Assembly: GCA_023388495.1 (NCBI GenBank)
Contig: JAEWGC010000011.1
Location: 134,402-198,401 of the forward strand
Direction: 5' to 3'
Length of the DNA stretch: 64,000 nt
From: Bacillota bacterium
GTDB lineage: Bacteria > Bacillota > Clostridia > Tissierellales > Tissierellaceae
Made by a program: the position numbers and the translations under genes. Positions 8,674 to 17,216 of the stretch are shown in pieces. The notes below the pieces were generated by a model that worked only from the letters and a program-made list of their open reading frames with translations, did not search any database and was not told where the DNA came from. Positions within the stretch are counted from its first letter, which is position 1; each line of letters begins with the position of its first letter.

Positions 8674-9579
8674 ATGGAAGCGTTACTTTCTAAAATCATT
8701 GAAGATAATAAGGCCTTAATAGCTAAAGGAAAGGTAGCAGATTATATACCAGCACTTGCCAATGCAAATCCTAATAATATAGGGATTTGTATTATGGATA
8801 TAGATGGAAATATATATAAGGCAGGAGATTATGAGGTAAAATTTACGATTCAGAGCATATCAAAGGTTATGAGTTTGATGTTGGCTATAATGGATAATGG
8901 TGAAGAGCAAGTATTTAAAAAAATAGACTATGAACCTACTGAGGAACCATTTAATACATTGTTTAAACTAGACCTACCTCATACAGTTAAACCTTCTAAT
9001 CCCATGATAAATTCAGGAGCTATTGTAACTACATCCTTGATTAAAGGAAATGGAGAGGAGAAGTTTAATAGACTTTTAGATTTTATTAGAGTAGTTACAC
9101 AAAATCCAAATATAACATATAATGATGAAGTATACTTATCTGAAAAGGACACCGGACATAAAAATAGGGCCATGGCTTACTTAATGAGATCCAGAGGCTT
9201 TATTGAAGGTGATGTAGAAGAAATATTAGATGTATATTTTAAACAATGCTCTATAGAAGTAACTACAGTTGATATTGCTAGAATAGGATTATTTGTAGCC
9301 GATAGATGTAGCCAAAATAATAAAATATGTGATACTAGGATAGCTTCAATAGTAACAGCTATTATGGCTACCTGTGGTATGTATAATTTTAGTGGAGAAT
9401 ATGCAGCAACAGTAGGTATACCATCTAAGAGTGGAGTAGGTGGGGGGATACTAGGAACAATACCTCACAAAGCGGGTATAGGTATATTTAGTCCAGCATT
9501 AGACGAATATGGTAACTCTATTGTTGGATATGGAATTATGAGAGATTTATCTAAGGAATTAAAATTAAGTATATTCTAA
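8674..9579 (+). CDS. glsA: Glutaminase A
   Basis: A 301-residue glutaminase that hydrolyses L-glutamine to glutamate and ammonia in the cytoplasm. It is a serine-dependent beta-lactamase-like fold; the catalytic SxxK is S61-x-x-K64 in FTIQSISKVMSL. Other family blocks are NPMINSGAI, DEVYLSEKDTGHKNRAMA and the C-terminal GVGGGILG. Length matches GlsA (about 300). It ends in a strong terminator. All its arginine codons are AGA/AGG, in contrast to the next five kilobases. Confidence 0.95.
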   Translation: MEALLSKIIEDNKALIAKGKVADYIPALANANPNNIGICIMDIDGNIYKAGDYEVKFTIQSISKVMSLMLAIMDNGEEQVFKKIDYEPTEEPFNTLFKLDLPHTVKPSNPMINSGAIVTTSLIKGNGEEKFNRLLDFIRVVTQNPNITYNDEVYLSEKDTGHKNRAMAYLMRSRGFIEGDVEEILDVYFKQCSIEVTTVDIARIGLFVADRCSQNNKICDTRIASIVTAIMATCGMYNFSGEYAATVGIPSKSGVGGGILGTIPHKAGIGIFSPALDEYGNSIVGYGIMRDLSKELKLSIF

Positions 9580-9614
9580 AGAAATGGAGGGAGATTATCC
9601 CTCCCTTTCTTTAG
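9578..9614 (+). terminator. glsA terminator
   Basis: Hairpin AAAGAAATGGAGGGA / TCCCTCCCTTTCTTT with one mismatch and loop GATTA, overlapping the glsA stop. Its core TGGAGGGAGATTATCCCTC (9585-9603) recurs with a single change at 14830-14848, on the far side of the TCS-ABC cassette. Confidence 0.85.
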
Positions 9615-9631
9615 AAAGAAAGGGGAATAAG

Positions 9632-10333
9632 ATGAATTATCAAATCGCCATATGTGATGATGAATCCATTATTTGTAATTTATTGGAAGGGATGGTTAGA
9701 AGGTGGGCTAAAAAGAATAATATACATATAAAAGTTCATGTATTTTCTGCTTCAGAATCTTTTCTGTTTGCATATGAAGATGATAAGCGTTTTGATATTT
9801 TACTTTTAGATATTGAAATGTCAGGTATGAATGGAGTTGATTTAGCCCAGATTATTCGAGGTAAAAATAAATCAATTCAGATTGTATTTATAACAGGCTA
9901 TATGGATTATATTGCTCAAGGATATGATGTGGAAGCTTTGAATTATCTTTTAAAGCCAGTAAATGAAGAAAAATTATTTGAAGTCTTAGATAAGGCAAGG
10001 GAGAGAGTTTCAGTTAGTGATAAGATTATATACATAGAATCATCTGGGGAGATGATTCAATTACCTTTACATAACATCCTTTATGCTGAAGTAAATCGTA
10101 ATTATATAACTATTTATACCTTGGAAGGTAAGTATATTAGAAAGCAGACCTTAAGGGATTTAGAAGATGAACTAGATGAACGGTTTTTCAGAGCAGGACG
10201 TTCTTTTCTAGTTAATTTAATGCATATAAAAAGGACAAGCAAGGCGGAAATAGAACTTAAAAATGGAGATATTATCCCTTTGTCTCGTGGACGCTACGAA
10301 GCAATTAATCAGGCCATCATTAATTATTTCTAG
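9632..10333 (+). CDS. LytTR-family response regulator
   Basis: A 233-residue two-component regulator of the AlgR/AgrA/LytR class. The receiver domain spans about residues 1-120 with acidic pair D9-D10, phosphoacceptor D60 (ILLLDIEMSGMNGVDL) and a KP near residue 109. A LytTR DNA-binding domain occupies about 140-233 (KIIYIESSGEMIQLPLHNILYAEVNRNYITIY). ATG 9632 follows AAAGGGG; an upstream in-frame ATG at 9584 sits inside the glsA terminator and is rejected. It pairs with the GHKL kinase 10 bases downstream and probably controls the ABC genes that follow. About half its Arg codons are CGN, unlike the surroundings. Confidence 0.9.
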   Translation: MNYQIAICDDESIICNLLEGMVRRWAKKNNIHIKVHVFSASESFLFAYEDDKRFDILLLDIEMSGMNGVDLAQIIRGKNKSIQIVFITGYMDYIAQGYDVEALNYLLKPVNEEKLFEVLDKARERVSVSDKIIYIESSGEMIQLPLHNILYAEVNRNYITIYTLEGKYIRKQTLRDLEDELDERFFRAGRSFLVNLMHIKRTSKAEIELKNGDIIPLSRGRYEAINQAIINYF

Positions 10334-10343
10334 GAGGAAGTCA

Positions 10344-11003
10344 ATGAGTTTTTTTCAGGGGAAGCAAAGAAAGCAAATAGAAGTATATCAGAAAGAATTG
10401 ATGAGAATTCATTATAATGAAGTAGAAAACATGTATAAAGATATGCGCGGGTGGAGACATGACTTTAAAAATCATTTACAGATATTAAAAGGACTAGCAA
10501 TTGAAGGAGATCTTGAAGCTGTAAAAGAATATCTAAATCAATTAGAAGTTAGCTTAATAGAAATTGAACCTCGTGTTAAAACAGGGAATAAGATGACAGA
10601 TGCTATATTAAATAGCAAGATTTCCCTTGCTAAGTCAAATGATATAAAAGTAATTGCTGATGCTCATATACCCATAGCACTAAGCACATCGGAAACAGAC
10701 CTTAGTATAATTATAGGTAATTTACTAGATAATGCTATAGAATCAAATCTAAAAATACCCCCAAGTGAACGTTTTATAAGAATATACATGGATATGAAAA
10801 ATACCCAACTGTATTTAACCATTACCAATGCTGCTGAGCCTGTAAAGAAAAAGAAACTATCTGGGATATTTACTTCTACTAAAGGTGCTGACCATGGTTT
10901 AGGTCTAATACGTATAGATGAAGTAGTTGAACGAAATGGTGGATATTTAAAACGAAACAGCGAAGAAGGGGCATTTACCACTGAAGTTTTGTTACCTCAA
11001 TAA
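10344..11003 (+). CDS. Soluble GHKL-family sensor kinase lacking a sensor domain
   Basis: A 219-residue kinase. It has the dimerisation/His region MRGWRHDFKNHLQILKG (RHDFKNH is the phosphoacceptor box of the AgrC/VirS-like GHKL class) and an ATPase domain with NLLDNAIES (N box) and DHGLGLIRI (G box). There is no transmembrane helix or N-terminal sensor, whereas the usual AgrC-like partner is about 430 residues with six or seven helices. ATG 10344 follows TAGGAGG. Either the sensor has been lost or the input comes from another protein, for example the ABC exporter encoded downstream; both are inference. Confidence 0.85.
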   Translation: MSFFQGKQRKQIEVYQKELMRIHYNEVENMYKDMRGWRHDFKNHLQILKGLAIEGDLEAVKEYLNQLEVSLIEIEPRVKTGNKMTDAILNSKISLAKSNDIKVIADAHIPIALSTSETDLSIIIGNLLDNAIESNLKIPPSERFIRIYMDMKNTQLYLTITNAAEPVKKKKLSGIFTSTKGADHGLGLIRIDEVVERNGGYLKRNSEEGAFTTEVLLPQ

Positions 11004-11130
11004 TAACCTAATTAATATAAATTCTTTCGTCCCCCCATCCATACATTTTATCCCCTAAATATTTTTGAATTTACATTTTTGATATACTTTAGTTACTGAA
11101 TAGTAATAATAGATAAAGGAGAATAGGTAT
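11004..11130 (+). promoter_or_regulatory. Intergenic control region before the ABC pair
   Basis: A 127-base gap inside the cassette, the only one of note between its genes. It is AT-rich with TTGAAT/TTTACA around 11065-11075 and TATACT at 11083, but no -35/-10 pair with normal spacing. No clear direct repeat of the LytTR type could be recognised. A promoter controlled by the upstream regulator is expected here by analogy only. Confidence 0.3.
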
Positions 11131-12963
11131 ATGAAATATGTAAAAGAACCACCTAAACATGGAGTCTTTAGCAATATAGCTTTTATGTTAAAGCAAGCTA
11201 AGGAAGCTGCACCTAGTGTAATTTGGCTTGCAATTTTTATGGCTATACTAACTGTTGGTCTACAACTCATACAGTTATTGTTTACACCAGCCATTCTTCA
11301 AGCTATAGAAGAGCAGAAGTCATTATATGATTTATTGTTTCTGGTTTTCCAATTTACAATAATATTACTAATAATTAATGCACTTCTTGCCTACATACGA
11401 GAGAATACTCTATTTGGACGTGTAGAAACTCGAGTGAATTTGATTTCAAAGGTTTCAAAAAAACAAGGAACTACATCCTATCCTAATATTTTTAACTCAG
11501 ATTTTCAAAAACTATCAGACCGTACAGCAATAGCTCTTTCTTCAAACGATGAGCCTGGTGAAGCTATTTGGGAGACCATTTCTCTCATTTTAGGAGGGCT
11601 TTTAGGCAGTGTTGTATATCTGACTTTGATGTCAAGAGTTGATTCATGGATTATCTTATTAACAATAGGAACTACGATTGCAAGTTTTCTTTTTAGTAAA
11701 GGTATCAATGAATGGGGATATCGTAATAGAGATGAGATTGCAAATATTTCTAAAGAAATAAATTATTTAATGGGACGCTCTAGTAATCATATAGATGCAA
11801 AAGATATACGAATGTTTAATATGAAGCCTTGGCTGGATGAAGTACATGAAAAAGCCTTTAAACTATATAGAAATTTTAAATTTAAATCTCAAAGAATCTA
11901 TTTTGGTGCTGATTTAATTGATTTGATTCTAACACTATTACGTAATGGGATAGCCTATACATATTTAATTACTCTAACAATAGACGGAGATTTAAGTGTC
12001 GCTACTTTTATGCTATTATTTAATACAATAAATGGATTGACACAATTGATTGGCAGCTTACTGAAAAACATTACAAAACTATATAGAGAGAGCTTAGAGA
12101 TATCTGCTATTAGGGAGTTTTTAGATTTTCCAGAGCCATTTAAGTTTGAAGATGGTCTAGGAATTGAGCCTAATCATAAAGGAGAATATTCAATTGAGCT
12201 AAGGCATGTTTCCTTCAGATATCCTGGTGCAAAAGAAGATACGCTAAAAGATATAAATCTAACTATTCATCCTGGAGAAAAATTAGCAATTGTAGGGCTC
12301 AATGGAGCTGGAAAGACTACATTAGTGAAGCTAATAACTGGTCTATATGATCCAACAGAAGGTGATGTCCTGATTAATGGAAATCCAATAAAGGATTTTA
12401 ATCGTCGTCATATATATAGACATTTTGGCGCAGTGTTTCAACAATTTTCACTTATAGCCGGTTCTGTATATGAAAATATTGCCCAAACTAAAGAAGAAAA
12501 TATTGATTTAAATCTTGCAAATTTAGCTATTAATCAGGCTGGACTATCTGAGAGAGTGAGGCGTTTAACTAAGGAAGGACATACAAAACTAATCAAGGAT
12601 GTATATGAGGATGCTATAGAATTATCTGGTGGTGAATTACAGAGACTGATGCTGGCACGTGCCTTATATAAGGATGCACCAATTTTGATATTAGACGAAC
12701 CTACTGCCGCATTGGACCCTATAGCTGAAAATGAGATATATCTCCACTATAATGAGATGACAGAAGGGCGTACATCCCTATTTATTTCACACCGCTTAGC
12801 ATCTACCAGATTTTGTGATCGTATTATATTTGTTGGAGATGGTAAAATTCTTGAAGAAGGAACCCATGATGAGCTGATGAAAAAAGATGGATTATATTCA
12901 AATTTATTTAATGTCCAAAGCCGTTATTATAGGAAAGAAGGAGCTATGACCAATGAAGGATAA
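11131..12963 (+). CDS. ABC exporter subunit (TMD-NBD), first of pair
   Basis: A 610-residue half-transporter with an N-terminal six-helix membrane domain (about 1-330) and C-terminal nucleotide-binding domain. Walker A is GLNGAGKTT, signature LSGGELQRLMLARAL, Walker B LILDEPTAALDP with a normal catalytic Glu, and H-loop SHR. Together with the next gene, which overlaps it by 11 bases, it probably forms a heterodimeric exporter of a peptide or drug. By hand count 16 of 30 Arg codons are CGN, while neighbours outside the cassette use almost only AGA/AGG. No peptide substrate gene is visible nearby. Confidence 0.85.
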   Translation: MKYVKEPPKHGVFSNIAFMLKQAKEAAPSVIWLAIFMAILTVGLQLIQLLFTPAILQAIEEQKSLYDLLFLVFQFTIILLIINALLAYIRENTLFGRVETRVNLISKVSKKQGTTSYPNIFNSDFQKLSDRTAIALSSNDEPGEAIWETISLILGGLLGSVVYLTLMSRVDSWIILLTIGTTIASFLFSKGINEWGYRNRDEIANISKEINYLMGRSSNHIDAKDIRMFNMKPWLDEVHEKAFKLYRNFKFKSQRIYFGADLIDLILTLLRNGIAYTYLITLTIDGDLSVATFMLLFNTINGLTQLIGSLLKNITKLYRESLEISAIREFLDFPEPFKFEDGLGIEPNHKGEYSIELRHVSFRYPGAKEDTLKDINLTIHPGEKLAIVGLNGAGKTTLVKLITGLYDPTEGDVLINGNPIKDFNRRHIYRHFGAVFQQFSLIAGSVYENIAQTKEENIDLNLANLAINQAGLSERVRRLTKEGHTKLIKDVYEDAIELSGGELQRLMLARALYKDAPILILDEPTAALDPIAENEIYLHYNEMTEGRTSLFISHRLASTRFCDRIIFVGDGKILEEGTHDELMKKDGLYSNLFNVQSRYYRKEGAMTNEG

Positions 12964-14806
12964 AAAATCAATCTGGAGGAGAAATCTTCGTTCATTTAAA
13001 CTGTGGTGGTGTATATCTCCAAATTTATTAATCGTAGGATTCATATCGACCTTGATGGAAGCATTAAAGCCATTGGTCCCCATATATTTAACAGCTCGGC
13101 TGGTAAATGAGTTAGCTGGTAATCGTGATATAGGAAAGATAAGGTTTTGGGCTATATCATTAATTATGATAACTTTTCTTATTAACCTAATTGCCTCTAT
13201 TATTTCCCGCTGGCAGCAAGCAGAAGAATCCCTTGTATCTCAGCATTTGGAACGATTGTATTATGATAAGTTTCTGGGAATGGACTTTAAGTATATTGAT
13301 GCTGCCAGTACACAACATTTACGTTCTCAAATTAGGCAGAATGATAATTGGAGTAGCTGGGGTATGCGTCATAGTATAACTATTATGAAAAAAGGAATGC
13401 AGGCTATTTTTATTATAGTAGGAGCTTTAGCACTTTCACTACAATTGTTTTTAACTCCTGTACCAGAAATAAAAAATGGATTTCAGCTATTAAATACCTG
13501 GTGGTTTAGTATATTTTTTATAACTATAGTTGTTGGATTAACCATATTATCTCCACTATTACAAAATAATGGAGATAAATACTGGGCAAAGGCTTCAGAA
13601 GGGGCAAAGATGGGTAATCGATTCTTTAGTTTCTTTGGTTTTAGAATGTTCTACGAGTTAGAGCGTGCCACTGATATGAGAATGTATCGTCAGGACATAA
13701 TTGCTTTAGAAAAATTCAAAGAGGATAAAGCCTTTGGTTTAGATGGAGAATTAGCCAAGTTTGCCAAAGGACCTATGGGATTATTAAAATCAGGTTCACA
13801 GGCTATAGCAAGTATATTGATGGGAATTATTTTCTTGTATGTTGGGATAAAGGCTTGGGCGGGAGCTTTTGGTGTAGGTGAGGTTACTCAATATGTAGGT
13901 GCATTATTAGCTTTAACAAATGGAATATCACTTTTAGTTGAAAGTCTAGGATTAATGAGAAACAATGCTGAGTTTTTAGATACGACCTATGAATTCTTAG
14001 ATATTCCCAATGAAATGTATCAAGGTAGTCTCACTGTTGAGAAAAGATCTGATCGAAAATATGAAATTGAAGTAAGAAATGTTTCTTTTAAATATCCAGA
14101 AACAAATGAATGGGCATTGAATAATGTATCTGTGAAGTTTAATATTGGTGAGCGTTTAGCAATAGTAGGAGCCAATGGTTCAGGTAAAACCACATTAATT
14201 AAACTATTATGTAGATTATATGATCCAACAGAAGGAGAAATATTACTAAATGGTATTGATATTAGAAAATATGATTATAAGGAATATATGTCTATTTACT
14301 CAGTAGTATTTCAAGATTTCAAGCTATTTTCACTGCCTCTTGGTGAGAATATAGGAGTTTCATTAGATTATAATAGAGAGCGAGCTTATCAGGTATTAGA
14401 AGAAGCAGGACTTGATATAAATAAAGGTAATTTTCTCGATGGTTTAGACACTTATTTGTATAAGAATATATCTGAAAAAGGAGTAGAGGTTTCTGGCGGA
14501 GAAGCTCAGAAGATAGCAATTGCAAGAGCATTATATGACGATGCTCCTTTTCTAATATTAGATGAGCCAACAGCATCACTAGACCCCATAGCAGAGGCTG
14601 AGATATATCAACAACTTAATCAAATAATAGGTGATAAAACGGCAATTTTTATTTCACACAGACTTTCATCCTGTCGTTTTGCTGACCGTATAATAGTATT
14701 TGATAGGGGTAAAATTATAGAACATGGTACACATGATACACTTGTACAAGAAAAGAGTAGCAAATACTATGAATTATGGCAGTCTCAGGCACAATATTAT
14801 TTATAA
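12953..14806 (+). CDS. ABC exporter subunit (TMD-NBD), second of pair
   Basis: A 617-residue half-transporter. The membrane domain spans about residues 1-340; the NBD has Walker A GANGSGKTT, signature VSGGEAQKIAIARAL, Walker B LILDEPTASLDP and the H-loop SHRLSS. Its ATG lies within the last codons of the first subunit (AATGAAGGATAA), so the two are translationally coupled, with AAAGAAGGAG just before. Both sites look catalytically intact, unlike the BmrCD-like pair at 40.6-44.4 kb. Substrate unknown; LytTR control suggests peptide export or resistance. Confidence 0.85.
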   Translation: MKDKKSIWRRNLRSFKLWWCISPNLLIVGFISTLMEALKPLVPIYLTARLVNELAGNRDIGKIRFWAISLIMITFLINLIASIISRWQQAEESLVSQHLERLYYDKFLGMDFKYIDAASTQHLRSQIRQNDNWSSWGMRHSITIMKKGMQAIFIIVGALALSLQLFLTPVPEIKNGFQLLNTWWFSIFFITIVVGLTILSPLLQNNGDKYWAKASEGAKMGNRFFSFFGFRMFYELERATDMRMYRQDIIALEKFKEDKAFGLDGELAKFAKGPMGLLKSGSQAIASILMGIIFLYVGIKAWAGAFGVGEVTQYVGALLALTNGISLLVESLGLMRNNAEFLDTTYEFLDIPNEMYQGSLTVEKRSDRKYEIEVRNVSFKYPETNEWALNNVSVKFNIGERLAIVGANGSGKTTLIKLLCRLYDPTEGEILLNGIDIRKYDYKEYMSIYSVVFQDFKLFSLPLGENIGVSLDYNRERAYQVLEEAGLDINKGNFLDGLDTYLYKNISEKGVEVSGGEAQKIAIARALYDDAPFLILDEPTASLDPIAEAEIYQQLNQIIGDKTAIFISHRLSSCRFADRIIVFDRGKIIEHGTHDTLVQEKSSKYYELWQSQAQYYL

Positions 14807-14829
14807 GAGATTATATGAGGAAAATTAAG

Positions 14830-14855
14830 TGGAGGGATATTATCCCTCTATTATT
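14830..14855 (+). terminator. Terminator after the ABC cassette
   Basis: Hairpin GAGGGA / TCCCTC (14832-14837 and 14843-14848) followed by a T-rich run. The 19 bases TGGAGGGATATTATCCCTC match the glsA terminator core at 9585 in 18 positions. Confidence 0.75.
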
Positions 14856-14923
14856 ATTTATACTTATTGTAAATAAGGTCAAACTATAATAGAATTAAAT
14901 TAACATATGAAAAGGGTGATTAC

Positions 14924-16156
14924 ATGAGGTATAGGGTAATAGGACTTATATTAATAGCATTTGTTATATTTACAGTTGGCTGCAAGAAAGATAATTATGA
15001 TTCGGAAAAACCAGATATAAATGATTCTAATGATATTGGTGAGGATGATGAAACACAAGTAGATTCCATAGAAGACAAAATTAAATCAATGTCTTTAGAC
15101 GATAAAATAGGTCAATTAATGATTATTGGTTTTGATGGAGTGAATTTCAATGAAGAAGTTCTAGGTTTTATTGAAGAATTTAAAATTGGAGGTTTTATAT
15201 TATTTGCAAGAAATATTGTAGATGAAAATCAGACATTAAAACTTTTAAATGATATAAAAAAAGCGAACTCTAATAATATTCCTTTATTCCTATCTATAGA
15301 TGAGGAAGGTGGCAAGGTTAGTAGATTACCTAAATCATTTGTAAGACTTCCTGAAGCCATGACAATTGGAGATAAAAATGATAAAGATATTTCTTATAGA
15401 TTAGGCAATATTTTAGGTGAAAGAGTTAAGTCCTTAGGTTTTAATATAGACTTTGCACCTGTATTAGATATAAACTCTAATCCTAAAAACCCAGTAATAG
15501 GGAAGAGAGCCTTTGGTACTACACTGGAACAGGTTGTAAGCAATGGAATAGAGGTAATGAATGGAATAAAGGATGTAGGAGTAATTCCAGCAGTAAAACA
15601 TTTTCCAGGTCATGGAGACACAAGTGTTGATTCCCATGTGAATTTACCAAAAGTAAATAAAACCATAGAAGAATTAAAATCATTTGAATTAATTCCATTT
15701 AGAGAAGCTATTGAAAAAGGAGTAGATATTGTAATGGTTGCCCATATACTATATCCAGAGATAGATGGAGCATATCCTGCAACAATGTCTTCTGTCATAA
15801 TTCAAGAGATTCTAAGAGATGATTTAGGCTATGATGGTGTGGTAATATCTGATGATATGACTATGGGTGCAATAGTAGAAAATTATCATTTAGAAGATGG
15901 TGTATTATCATTTCTAAAGTCTGGTGGAGATATAGCCTTAGTATGTCACGGAAAAGATAATCCGAGAAAGGTATTTGACAAGATAAAAAATGCAGTAGAA
16001 ACAGGGGAATTAAGTGAAGAAGATATAGACATGAAAACTTATAGAATCCTAAAGCTTAAGGAAACATATGAATTGGAAGATAGGGAGATTAATTCTATAG
16101 ATATAAAAGCATTAAATAACGAAACTAAAGAACTAATAAAGAAGATTAATAGATAA
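14924..16156 (+). CDS. nagZ: NagZ-type beta-N-acetylhexosaminidase lipoprotein
   Basis: A 410-residue glycoside hydrolase family 3 enzyme that removes N-acetylglucosamine from muropeptides. The N-terminus is a lipoprotein signal with lipobox TVGC (Cys20), then an acidic linker, then the catalytic barrel. KHFPGHGDTSVDSHVNLP with His226 is the signature acid/base-loop of bacterial NagZ and VVISDDMTMGAI holds the nucleophile Asp. As in Bacillus it would act outside the membrane. ATG 14924 follows AAAGGGTGATT. The following hydrolase starts 19 bases after the stop. Confidence 0.92.
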   Translation: MRYRVIGLILIAFVIFTVGCKKDNYDSEKPDINDSNDIGEDDETQVDSIEDKIKSMSLDDKIGQLMIIGFDGVNFNEEVLGFIEEFKIGGFILFARNIVDENQTLKLLNDIKKANSNNIPLFLSIDEEGGKVSRLPKSFVRLPEAMTIGDKNDKDISYRLGNILGERVKSLGFNIDFAPVLDINSNPKNPVIGKRAFGTTLEQVVSNGIEVMNGIKDVGVIPAVKHFPGHGDTSVDSHVNLPKVNKTIEELKSFELIPFREAIEKGVDIVMVAHILYPEIDGAYPATMSSVIIQEILRDDLGYDGVVISDDMTMGAIVENYHLEDGVLSFLKSGGDIALVCHGKDNPRKVFDKIKNAVETGELSEEDIDMKTYRILKLKETYELEDREINSIDIKALNNETKELIKKINR

Positions 16157-16175
16157 TATAAAAAGAGGTGTTTCT

Positions 16176-16997
16176 ATGGAAGGTTATTTAAAAGTCCGAG
16201 ATGGTATAGAAATTTTTTATAGAAAAGATATTATAGAATCGCCGAGAGGTATAGTTCTAATTAATCATGGGTTTGCAGAACATCTTGGAAGATATAACTA
16301 TATAACACAAAGGCTCAATCATGAAGGATACAATGTATATCGCTATGATTTAAGAGGTCATGGTAAGACAAAATCAGTAAAAGGTCATATAGATTCCTAT
16401 GAGGACTTTATATTAGATTGTGATGATATAGTAGAACTAATTAAAAGAGAAAATGAGAATTTACCTATTTTTATTCTTGGACATAGTATGGGGGGATTTA
16501 TCACATGTTTATACGGGTTAAGGTATCCTGATAAACTTGAGGGACAAATATTCTCAGGTGCTGCTGTCAATACTTTGCCAAGAGCTAAAGGCTATAGATC
16601 CTATTTATATGAATTTTTAAATATATTTGGGAAAAACATAAGAATTAAAAATCCTGTTACTAGAGATATATGTAGGGATGAGAAGGTTATAACAGAGTAT
16701 ACAGAAGACTCATTAGTATTAAAAGATGCAACATTAAACTTTTATGTACAATTTTTAGTAAAGGGAAGAAGGTATATTAATAAAAATATTAAAAAATATA
16801 CCTATCCATGTTTCATTGTTCATGGAGGGGCAGATAAAATAGTGCCTAAAGAAGTTGCATACTACCTATATAACAATATATCCTCTAAGGATAAAGAAAT
16901 AAAAATATATGATAATCTATATCATGAAATTTTAAATGAAAAGGAAAAAAATCAGGTAGTAGATGATATATTATTCTGGTTAAATCATAGGGGGTAA
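16176..16997 (+). CDS. Alpha/beta hydrolase (monoacylglycerol-lipase-like)
   Basis: A 273-residue serine hydrolase. HGFAEHLGRY forms the oxyanion region, the nucleophile elbow is GHSMGG with Ser104, and the likely Asp and His are in GGADKIVP and NLYHEILNE. The lid region and order of motifs match lysophospholipase/monoglyceride lipase proteins (Serine aminopeptidase S33 fold). No signal peptide, so cytoplasmic or membrane-associated. It sits between nagZ and two membrane proteins, probably in one transcript. Natural substrate unknown. Confidence 0.85.
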   Translation: MEGYLKVRDGIEIFYRKDIIESPRGIVLINHGFAEHLGRYNYITQRLNHEGYNVYRYDLRGHGKTKSVKGHIDSYEDFILDCDDIVELIKRENENLPIFILGHSMGGFITCLYGLRYPDKLEGQIFSGAAVNTLPRAKGYRSYLYEFLNIFGKNIRIKNPVTRDICRDEKVITEYTEDSLVLKDATLNFYVQFLVKGRRYINKNIKKYTYPCFIVHGGADKIVPKEVAYYLYNNISSKDKEIKIYDNLYHEILNEKEKNQVVDDILFWLNHRG

Positions 16998-17001
16998 TAT
17001 T

Positions 17002-17205
17002 TTGATAATTGGGATAGGATTTATATCAATAGGTATGTTTATTTATATAGAGGGAAATTATGATATAAACAATGTAAATGGAGAAAGAGTTATTAGTAAA
17101 AAGAAAGATATTATCAAAGATAGAATATATAGATATAAGATTTTAACATCTGTATTTGCAGTACTCCTTGGAATGTTTAGAATCATAAGTTCAATTATAT
17201 ATTAA
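17002..17205 (+). CDS. Small membrane protein (67 aa)
   Basis: Unrecognised. Starts at TTG 17002 after AGGGGG. It has a hydrophobic N-terminal helix (MIIGIGFISIGMFIYI), a charged central loop, and a second helix near the C-terminus (SVFAVLLGMFRIISSIIY). It begins five bases after the hydrolase stop and ends eleven bases before the next gene, so it is part of the same operon. Function unknown. Confidence 0.6.
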   Translation: MIIGIGFISIGMFIYIEGNYDINNVNGERVISKKKDIIKDRIYRYKILTSVFAVLLGMFRIISSIIY

Positions 17206-17216
17206 GGTGATTTATT

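Noticed and set aside
9584..9631. N-terminal extension of the LytTR regulator from ATG 9584
   Set aside because: It would translate the glsA terminator hairpin; the ATG at 9632 has AAAGGGG and starts at the normal receiver N-terminus.
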